The notes under the pieces are model-generated. The model was not told the origin of the DNA. It ran no database searches and was given only the letters and a program-made list of their open reading frames with translations. Below are positions 16,489 through 22,952 of a stretch of 64,000 nt of DNA, piece after piece. The position numbers and the translations under genes are program-made. The stretch is from Nonlabens arenilitoris (GTDB lineage: Bacteria > Bacteroidota > Bacteroidia > Flavobacteriales > Flavobacteriaceae). The DNA lies in NCBI RefSeq assembly GCF_002954765.1, contig NZ_MTPW01000001.1, positions 2,121,501 to 2,185,500 of the forward strand, read 5' to 3'. Within the stretch, counting starts at the first letter, position 1; every line of letters starts with the position of its first letter.

Positions 16489-16514
16489 AGATCACAACTA
16501 TCTATTAAGAAATT

Positions 16515-19055
16515 ATGATTCTAGAAAGTTACATCAATGGCCAGTGGATTGCTGGTGAGGAGAAATCTACACGTAATATGTATGACGCCATTACTGGTGA
16601 TATCATAGGTCTTACAAGTACAGAAGGTTTAGATATTGCTAGTGCGTTACAATATGGTCGCGACCACGGTAAGGTGTTGAGAGATATGACGTTTCAGCAA
16701 CGTGGTAATATGATTAAGAAATTAGCACTTTACCTCAATAAAAGAAAAAAAGCATTTTATGACATTAGTTATAAAACTGGTGCCACACGTGCAGATAGTT
16801 GGGTAGATATAGAAGGTGGTTTTGGAAATTTATTTGCAAATGCTAGTTTAAGAAAACTCTTTCCAGATCAGTCCTATGCGGTAGAAGGTGACCCTATAGA
16901 TTTATCGCGTGGTGGTCGTTTTATGGCACATCACATTCTAGTACCTCGCAGAGGTGTCGCCGTACATATCAACGCCTTTAACTTCCCTGTATGGGGAATG
17001 TTAGAAAAATGTGCTGTAAACTGGATGGCTGGTATGCCAGCAGTCGTGTTGCCAGCACCACAAACAGCCTTTTTAACGGAAGCTGTAGTGCGTGAAATCA
17101 TAAATTCAGGTATACTTCCTGAAGGATCTTTACAGCTCCTAAGTGGATTGACCACAAGTATTTTAGATACAGTCAACTCGCAAGACGTAGTAACATTCAC
17201 AGGTAGTGCAGCAACAGGTAGAAAGCTTAAAGCACATCCAAGACTTTTAGAAGAATCAGTTCCTTTTACCATGGAAGCCGATTCTTTAAACTCTTCTGTT
17301 TTAGGACCAGACGCTGTTCCTGGAACGCCAGAATTTGACATATTTGTAAAAGAAGTACGTAAAGAGATGACCTCTAAAGCTGGACAAAAATGTACTGCGA
17401 TTAGAAGGATTCTTGTCCCAGAAAACTTAATGGAAGATGTACAAATTGCATTAGGGAAACAACTTTCCAAAACAGTGATAGGTGATCCATTATTGAGAGA
17501 AACTCGCATGGGTGCTCTTATTAATAACGATCAAAGAGAAACTACTAAATCTCAAATCTCAAAAATTGCTCAAACCGCACAAATGGTTTATGGTAACTTA
17601 GATGAGGTGGAGATTTTAGGAGATCGCGCCCAAAAAGGAGCGTTTATGTCACCTATTTTAATGCGAGAAGATCAACCGTTTAAAAATACCGCAGCTCACG
17701 AGATAGAATGTTTTGGTCCTGTGAGTACTTTGATGCCTTATAAAAATATAGATGAGGCAATCGAGCTAGCTCACATGGGTAAAGGCTCGTTGGTGAGCAG
17801 TGTAGTTACTAGTGATGACGCTTTCGCGAAAGCGTACACCATAAACGCAGCATCGTCTCATGGTAGAATATTGACTTTAAATAGAGATAGCGCACCACAA
17901 TCCACAGGTCACGGATCGCCGTTACCATTGTTAGTGCATGGTGGACCAGGACGTGCTGGTGGCGGCGAGGAAATGGGCGGACTGCGAGGTATTAAACATT
18001 ACATGCAGCGTTGTGCCGTTCAAGGAAGTCCAACTTCGTTAACTGAAATCACCGGAATCTATCAACCTAATGGTGCTTATAAAAAAGCAGAGAATCATCC
18101 ATTCTCATACCATTATGAAGATATCAAGCCAGGAATGAGTCTAGAGACGCATAAAAGAACACTGACTGATAATGATATCCAGAATTTTGCAAACCTTACT
18201 TGGGATCATTTCTATGCGCATACAGATATTACCAGTTTAGATGGTAGTATTTTTAAGAAACGTACCGCGCACGGATACTTTATAATCAGTGCCGCAGCAG
18301 GACTTTTTGTTTATCCTAATAAAGGTCCGGTAAGTGCAAATTATGGTCTAGAAGATATTCGTTTCTTGAGACCATTATATCACAATGACACGATTTATGT
18401 ACGTTTGACTTGTAAAGAAAAAAGAGAAAGAGACGTCGCTGGTCGTGAGCACCCATCTGGAATTGTAAAATGGTATGTAGAAGTTTTTGATGCAGAGCCT
18501 GTAGATTATGAAAATGGTAAGACTGATGAAGAAGCAACAGCACTGGTAGCTGTGGCAACCATTCTTACCATGGTAGAGAAAAAACAAACGGTATTTCCAG
18601 AAATTACAGAAGATTATATCAAGTCTGCTTTAGCAAAATTAGATGCAAATGCAAAACCTCAATGGGGAACGATGACACCACAACATATGGTAGAACATCT
18701 AGAGATGAGCTATAGAATTGCTAGTGGAGAGATTCAAGATTTTGAAGTGGCTACACCAGATGAATATCTAGAAAAAGTAGCAGCGACTTTGTGGAATTAT
18801 GACAAGATGCCACAAAATCACAAAATGCCATTAATGAAACAAGATGGAACACTTGAAGACTTAAAACATGGAGATTTAGAAACGGCAAAACAACAACTAT
18901 TAGAAGCTAGAAATGAATATCTAGATTTCTATAAAAAGAATCCAAAAGCATCAACAAAGAATGCTGTTTTTGGACCGTTGAGTAAGTATGAATGGACCTT
19001 GTTAGAGAGAAAGCATTTGAGTCATCATTTTGAACAGTTTAATCTAGTAGGTTAA
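16515..19055 (+). CDS. paaZ: PaaZ: oxepin-CoA hydrolase/aldehyde dehydrogenase with an extra DUF1569 domain
   Basis: This 846-residue protein has three parts. Residues 1 to about 515 are an aldehyde dehydrogenase (EADSLNSS and GQKCTAIRR with the catalytic Cys). About 535-690 is a MaoC-like hydratase (LTDNDIQNFANLTWDHFYAHTD, GYFIISAAAG). Residues 697-846 are a DUF1569 domain of the DinB type with HMVEHLEMS and a C-terminal HLSHHFEQF that could bind metal. Normal PaaZ has 681 residues and ends where this third part begins. PaaZ opens the oxepin ring and oxidises the aldehyde. Residues 436-440 (AFAKA) come from the recurrent palindrome. The stop lies in a perfect hairpin. Confidence 0.93.
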   Translation: MILESYINGQWIAGEEKSTRNMYDAITGDIIGLTSTEGLDIASALQYGRDHGKVLRDMTFQQRGNMIKKLALYLNKRKKAFYDISYKTGATRADSWVDIEGGFGNLFANASLRKLFPDQSYAVEGDPIDLSRGGRFMAHHILVPRRGVAVHINAFNFPVWGMLEKCAVNWMAGMPAVVLPAPQTAFLTEAVVREIINSGILPEGSLQLLSGLTTSILDTVNSQDVVTFTGSAATGRKLKAHPRLLEESVPFTMEADSLNSSVLGPDAVPGTPEFDIFVKEVRKEMTSKAGQKCTAIRRILVPENLMEDVQIALGKQLSKTVIGDPLLRETRMGALINNDQRETTKSQISKIAQTAQMVYGNLDEVEILGDRAQKGAFMSPILMREDQPFKNTAAHEIECFGPVSTLMPYKNIDEAIELAHMGKGSLVSSVVTSDDAFAKAYTINAASSHGRILTLNRDSAPQSTGHGSPLPLLVHGGPGRAGGGEEMGGLRGIKHYMQRCAVQGSPTSLTEITGIYQPNGAYKKAENHPFSYHYEDIKPGMSLETHKRTLTDNDIQNFANLTWDHFYAHTDITSLDGSIFKKRTAHGYFIISAAAGLFVYPNKGPVSANYGLEDIRFLRPLYHNDTIYVRLTCKEKRERDVAGREHPSGIVKWYVEVFDAEPVDYENGKTDEEATALVAVATILTMVEKKQTVFPEITEDYIKSALAKLDANAKPQWGTMTPQHMVEHLEMSYRIASGEIQDFEVATPDEYLEKVAATLWNYDKMPQNHKMPLMKQDGTLEDLKHGDLETAKQQLLEARNEYLDFYKKNPKASTKNAVFGPLSKYEWTLLERKHLSHHFEQFNLVG
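17819..17834. repeat. CGCTTTCGCGAAAGCG palindrome, exact
   Basis: Exact copy in the aldehyde dehydrogenase part of paaZ, read as AFAKA (residues 436-440). Confidence 0.9.
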
Positions 19056-19066
19056 ACTGTTCAAAA
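19028..19066 (+). repeat. Perfect 15-bp hairpin over the paaZ stop codon
   Basis: Bases 19028-19042 pair exactly with 19052-19066 across a 9-base loop. The left half is paaZ coding sequence and the stop (19053-19055) is in the right half. No T-run follows. Confidence 0.8.
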
Positions 19067-19100
19067 CATCCGCGCAGGCGTTACAAAAGCCTTTTAGTAG

Positions 19101-19574
19101 GTCAAGCCGCTGCAGAGCGGCTTCGCTAAATTCTAATGGAGATGACAGTAATAATTCACAATCCGTGATGAAAACAATGTATACATACATAATGTCTCAT
19201 GTTGAGAATAAACTATTTTATGTAGGTGTGACTAACAATATTAAACAGCGAGTCTTTGACCATAAGAATGCTACTTTTGAAACTCATGTTGGTAAATTTA
19301 ATATCAAGCAGTTAGTTTGGTTTGAAAAACATGACAACCCAACAGAAGCTATTAAGCGTGAAAAACTTATTAAAAAATGGAAACGAGAATATAAGATTAA
19401 TTTGATATAGAGTATAAATCCAGATTGGAATGATCTGGCAGAAGATTGGGATTTCACTGGTTTTATTACCAATAAGGAGAGATTTAAATAAATATTTAGA
19501 TAAATTAAATAGGGCTTGGTATTTAAAAGCTTTGGAGATAAATTATAACCGAAGCCGCTCTACAGCGGCTTGAC
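19101..19574 (+). mobile_element. GIY-YIG cassette with 25-base inverted repeats
   Basis: Bases 19101-19125 and 19550-19574 are reverse complements with one mismatch. Each also folds into an 8-bp hairpin (AAGCCGCT, 4-base loop, AGCGGCTT). They enclose a GIY-YIG gene. A related solo hairpin lies at 22916-22933, before the E1 gene. No direct target duplication could be made out. Confidence 0.6.
19168..19491 (+). pseudogene. GIY-YIG nuclease domain protein, interrupted by a stop
   Basis: The gene encodes a small single-domain GIY-YIG protein (YTYIMSHVENKLFYVGVTNNIKQRVFDHK, KREKLIKKWKREYKINLI) of the UPF0213-like type. A TAG at 19408-19410 stops it after 80 residues. The same frame then continues SINPDWNDLAEDWDFTGFI to a TAA at 19489-19491, which is the normal end of the family (usually with Glu at the stop position). 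So a single base change has cut off the C-terminal end; the catalytic part before it is intact and could still fold. The ATG at 19168 is preferred to the GTG just before it. Confidence 0.8.
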
Positions 19575-19589
19575 ATTAAGACATACATT

Positions 19590-20342
19590 TTGACAAAGGA
19601 ATACGTAAAAACAACAACAGAAAATCAAATACAAACCATAGAATTCTTTCACCCAGCGCACAATTCGTTGCCAGGTGATATTCTAGCACAACTAGCACAA
19701 GCTATTACTGATGCTGGAAATGACGATGCGACCAAAGTAATCATCCTAAAATCTGGTGGAGAACGCACTTTTTGTGCAGGAGCAAGTTTTAAAGAGCTCA
19801 TCGCAATCGATGATGAAAAAACTGGCGAAGTATTCTTCTCTGGCTTTGCAAACGTGATCAACGCAATGCGCAAATGTCCTAAGTTCATATTAGGCCGTGT
19901 GCAAGGAAAAACAGTAGGTGGTGGAGTAGGAGTTGCTGCAGCCACAGACTATTGTTTTGCTACTAAATTTGCTAGTATTAAGTTAAGCGAACTCAACATA
20001 GGAATCGGACCATTTGTAGTAGGTCCAGCGGTAGAGCGCAAACTAGGATTAACTGGAATGAGCCAGATCGCCATAAACGCAAACGAATTCTATTCACCAC
20101 AATGGGCAAAAGACAACGGGCTATTTGCTGAAGTGTATGAATCTACAGAAGAAATGGACGCAGGAATACAAGCATTTGCAGAGAACCTATGCACTTATAA
20201 TCCAGATGCTATGGTCGAGATGAAAAAGATGTTCTGGACTGGTTGTGAAAATTGGGATCAATTACTTTTTGAAAGAGCAAAGATTTCTGGAAGATTGGTA
20301 TTGAGTGAGTTTACTAAGGAGACCTTGAAGCGCTTTCGCTAG
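19590..20342 (+). CDS. paaF: Enoyl-CoA hydratase, PaaF-like
   Basis: This 250-residue crotonase-fold enzyme has FCAGASFKEL and GKTVGGGVGVAAATDYCFAT for the oxyanion hole, with LSELNIGIGPFVVGP downstream. Size and position fit PaaF, the hydratase that acts on 2,3-dehydroadipyl-CoA, completing the pathway set; another hydratase, for example for methylglutaconyl-CoA, cannot be excluded. The start is TTG at 19590, about 16 bases after a palindromic repeat. The C-terminus ends in a half copy of the recurrent palindrome (CGCTTTCGCT), and the left arm of cassette 4 starts just after the stop. Confidence 0.8.
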   Translation: MTKEYVKTTTENQIQTIEFFHPAHNSLPGDILAQLAQAITDAGNDDATKVIILKSGGERTFCAGASFKELIAIDDEKTGEVFFSGFANVINAMRKCPKFILGRVQGKTVGGGVGVAAATDYCFATKFASIKLSELNIGIGPFVVGPAVERKLGLTGMSQIAINANEFYSPQWAKDNGLFAEVYESTEEMDAGIQAFAENLCTYNPDAMVEMKKMFWTGCENWDQLLFERAKISGRLVLSEFTKETLKRFR

Positions 20343-20343
20343 T

Positions 20344-20846
20344 CTTGAGTTATGAGTTATGAGTTATGAGCTATGAGTTATAAGTGGATCCTAATAAAAT
20401 GACAATAAATATTCAAATTAGAATTATGGAATTTGAAAGTAATTATCATTTCAGTTTTGAAAATCTAAAGGTTTATCAAAAAGCTGTTTATTTTGGCGAG
20501 ACTATTAATCAACTTGTAGATAAATTTCCTAAAAAGGAAATGTATCGCTTATCCTCACAATTCTGTCGAGCAGCAGATTCAATAGCAGCTAATATATCAG
20601 AAGGTTCAGGAAGCACAGATCCTAATTTTAATAGATACCTAAAAATGGCCTGGGATAGCAGTCATGAATGCGTTACCTGGAATACTAAAGCATTTCTGAG
20701 AAAGTATATCTCAAAAGAGGAATTTGAAAATAATCGAGCCGTGCTTACTGAAATAGGTAAAATGATTTTTGGACTAAGAAGTAAATTAAAATCAAAATAA
20801 TTGAACGCTAGGAGCTAACCGCTCATAGCTCAAAACTCATAGCTCT
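20344..20846 (+). mobile_element. Four-helix-bundle cassette 4 between paaF and paaY
   Basis: The left arm (about 20346-20385) consists of GAGTTAT-type 7-mers. The right arm (about 20810-20846) reads CTCATAGCTCAAAACTCATAGCT and is its imperfect complement. The left arm starts right after the paaF stop, and the right arm ends at the paaY ATG. Confidence 0.65.
20426..20800 (+). CDS. Four-helix-bundle protein, S23/IVP family (cassette 4)
   Basis: This 124-residue protein starts at ATG 20426 (MEFESNYHFSFENLKVYQKAV); in-frame sequence further upstream does not resemble the family. It shares AADSIAANISEG and the 19-residue block FNRYLKMAWDSSHECVTWN with the cassette 3 protein. The protein is well conserved while the flanking arms of the two cassettes differ, so the arms change much faster than the gene. 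Confidence 0.9.
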   Translation: MEFESNYHFSFENLKVYQKAVYFGETINQLVDKFPKKEMYRLSSQFCRAADSIAANISEGSGSTDPNFNRYLKMAWDSSHECVTWNTKAFLRKYISKEEFENNRAVLTEIGKMIFGLRSKLKSK

Positions 20847-21443
20847 ATGATCTACTCTTTCAAATCCCACATTCCAGTAATTCACGAGTCTAGTTTTGTG
20901 CATCCACAAGCAACTGTAATTGGTAATGTGATTATAGGTAAGAATTGTTATGTTGGGCCTAGTGCAGTAATACGCGGTGATTGGGGTGAGATCATAATTG
21001 AAAATGGTGTGAATGTGCAAGAAAATTGTACGATCCATATGTTTCCAGGTAAAAGCATCACGCTTAAAGAAGGTGCGCACGTAGGTCACGGAGCTATTAT
21101 CCATGGCGCAAACCTAGGTCGCAATTGTATGATAGGTATGAATAGTGTCATTATGGATGACGCAATTATAGGAGACGAGTGCATAGTAGGTGCCATGGCA
21201 TTTGTAAAAGCCGAAGCCGTTTTTGAACCACGTAGTCTTATCGTAGGAAATCCAGCCAAAAAAATTAAAGATGTTTCTGATCAAATGATCAAGTGGAAAA
21301 CTGCTGGAACTAAACTATATCAACAACTACCTGCAGACTGTCACGAGACCATGCAAGAAGTAGAACCACTTCGTGAGATTCCTGAAAATAGACCTGTTCA
21401 AGAAGATTTTTATAAGACACTACAGGAGATTAAAGGTAAATAA
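20847..21443 (+). CDS. paaY: PaaY, hexapeptide-repeat thioesterase/gamma-carbonic-anhydrase-like protein
   Basis: This 198-residue left-handed beta-helix protein has hexapeptide repeats from about residue 15 (HPQATVIGNVIIGKNCYVGPSAVIRGDWG) and the metal-site histidines in HMFPG and HVGHGAIIHG. PaaY is a thioesterase that removes a toxic CoA side product formed from the oxepin intermediate. The ATG follows directly on the right arm of cassette 4. Confidence 0.9.
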   Translation: MIYSFKSHIPVIHESSFVHPQATVIGNVIIGKNCYVGPSAVIRGDWGEIIIENGVNVQENCTIHMFPGKSITLKEGAHVGHGAIIHGANLGRNCMIGMNSVIMDDAIIGDECIVGAMAFVKAEAVFEPRSLIVGNPAKKIKDVSDQMIKWKTAGTKLYQQLPADCHETMQEVEPLREIPENRPVQEDFYKTLQEIKGK

Positions 21444-21460
21444 AATAATTGTTGTAGATC

Positions 21461-21476
21461 CGCTTTCGCGAAAGCA
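21461..21476. repeat. CGCTTTCGCGAAAGCG palindrome, one change
   Basis: Copy ending in A in place of G, between paaY and the E2 promoter. Confidence 0.85.
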
Positions 21477-21498
21477 GAATTACAACAAACTTTTCACT

Positions 21499-21514
21499 AC
21501 TAACAAGCGTTAGT
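21499..21514 (+). promoter_or_regulatory. Candidate operator before the E2 gene
   Basis: ACTAACA-AG-CGTTAGT, the third copy of the paa palindrome, with one mismatch. TAGTTTTC (21511-21518) is a -7-like box overlapping the right half, as before paaE. The gene starts 17 bases further on. Confidence 0.7.
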
Positions 21515-21531
21515 TTTCTTATTTTTATGCC

Positions 21532-22899
21532 ATGGCAAAGACTATGGATTTTATACTCCCAAAAATGGGAGAATCAATTACAGAAGGAACAATACTTAAC
21601 TGGCTAGTTCAAGAAGGAGAAGCTTTTGAAGAAGGAGATATTCTTGTAGAAGTAGGAACGGATAAGGTAGATAATGAGGTGCCGGCACCTGTGGCAGGTG
21701 TAATGTCTAAACATTTATTTACCGACGGTGATGTTGTCGAAATAGGAAGCGTGATTGCACAGTTTGAAGAGTCTGATGGTACTGTAAAAACTGCGGCTGG
21801 CCCAAAATCTTCAAATGCTAATCAGGCAGTTAAAAAAGATTTAATCGTAGATAAGCCGCCTAAGATGGTAAAAGCAAGTTCAAAAGCTACTGCGGTTTCT
21901 AATTCTTATGTTAATCAAGATCTTTTTGTGAGTCCGCTCATAGATAGTATGGCACGTAAGCATCATATTTCTTATGAGGAACTTGCTCGCATACCAGCAA
22001 CTGGTCATGAAGGTAGATTGCGCAAGAGTGACGTGGTAAATTATATTAATGAAGGTAGACCTTTTCAGTTTGCGCAAGCAGTCTCAAATGAACCAGATCC
22101 TACCGCATACCGTATACCTCAATTAAAACTGGATAAAGGAACTGGAACCATTATAAAAATGGACCGCATGCGCTCTATGATTGCAGATCATATGGTGTAT
22201 TCTAAACATACCAGTCCACATGTGACTGCTTATGTAGAAGCAGATCTTACAGATTTAGTGAACTGGCGTAATAAAAATAAAGCACCTTTTCAAGAAAAAT
22301 ACGGTGAGCGATTAACGTTTACACCACTTTTTGTAGATGCAGTAGCGAGAGCGATTAAAGAATATCCTAATATCAACGCTAGTGTAGATGGTTCCAATAT
22401 CATCGTTAAAGAAAATATCAATGTAGGAATGGCAACAGCATTACCATCAGGTAATTTAATAGTACCTGTGGTTAAAAATGCAGACCAAAAATCTCTACAA
22501 GAAATCGCTGCAGATGTGAATCGCATGGCAAACCTAGCAAGAGAAAATAAATTAGGTGGTGACGATATTAAAGGTGGAACGTTTACTATATCAAATGTGG
22601 GAACTTTTGGTTCATTAATGGGAACACCTATTATCAATCAGCCAGAGGTGGCTATTCTTGCAACAGGAATTATAAAAAAACGTGCCGAGGTAATAACCAT
22701 AGATGGCGTGGACAGTATTGAGATAAGAAGTATGATGATGCTATCATTATCATTTGATCATAGAGTAGTAGATGGCTTTTTGGGAGGTAGTTTTTTAAAG
22801 CAAGTGGCTTTGAATTTAGAAGCTGCACCTGATAAAGATTTTTTAAAAAAATTTAGGTGTCAGTCTGAGCTTGTCGAAGACGAATTAAAAATCTACTGA
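21532..22899 (+). CDS. 2-oxoacid dehydrogenase E2 (dihydrolipoamide acyltransferase)
   Basis: This 455-residue protein has a lipoyl domain (about residues 4-78, lipoylated Lys45 in VGTDKVDNEVPAP), a peripheral-subunit-binding domain (about 128-167, SPLIDSMARKHHISYEELARI) and a catalytic domain (about 200-440) with the SFDHRVVDG active-site motif. It hands an acyl group to CoA. A tail, RCQSELVEDELKIY, comes from a CTGAGCTTGTCGAAG repeat that has run into the 3' end of the gene. A shared operator and its position suggest an aryl-pyruvate or branched-chain substrate that feeds the phenylacetate pathway; the type of oxoacid is not proven. Confidence 0.9.
   Translation: MAKTMDFILPKMGESITEGTILNWLVQEGEAFEEGDILVEVGTDKVDNEVPAPVAGVMSKHLFTDGDVVEIGSVIAQFEESDGTVKTAAGPKSSNANQAVKKDLIVDKPPKMVKASSKATAVSNSYVNQDLFVSPLIDSMARKHHISYEELARIPATGHEGRLRKSDVVNYINEGRPFQFAQAVSNEPDPTAYRIPQLKLDKGTGTIIKMDRMRSMIADHMVYSKHTSPHVTAYVEADLTDLVNWRNKNKAPFQEKYGERLTFTPLFVDAVARAIKEYPNINASVDGSNIIVKENINVGMATALPSGNLIVPVVKNADQKSLQEIAADVNRMANLARENKLGGDDIKGGTFTISNVGTFGSLMGTPIINQPEVAILATGIIKKRAEVITIDGVDSIEIRSMMMLSLSFDHRVVDGFLGGSFLKQVALNLEAAPDKDFLKKFRCQSELVEDELKIY
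22861..22883 (+). repeat. CAGTCTGAGCTTGTCGAAGAC repeat in the E2 gene
   Basis: A 23-base segment identical to 9746-9768, here translated as QSELVED near the E2 C-terminus. Confidence 0.85.
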
Positions 22900-22915
22900 G
22901 TTAATTATTAAGCAT

Positions 22916-22933
22916 AGCCGTTCTACAACGGCT
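22916..22933 (+). repeat. Solo AGCCGTT-ctac-AACGGCT hairpin
   Basis: The same hairpin type as the ends of the GIY-YIG cassette, followed by TTGACAT as at 19571. It lies 20 bases before the TTG start of the E1 gene. Confidence 0.75.
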
Positions 22934-22952
22934 TGACATAAAAACAAACAAA

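Noticed and set aside
7905..20342. Cassettes as insertion sequences with transposases
   Set aside because: None of the encoded proteins has a transposase motif, and no target-site duplication was found by eye; the term mobile is used only as an inference.
7511..20800. Diversity-generating retroelement, because the four-helix-bundle proteins resemble Avd
   Set aside because: No reverse transcriptase, no template/variable repeat pair and no C-type-lectin target gene can be seen in the window.
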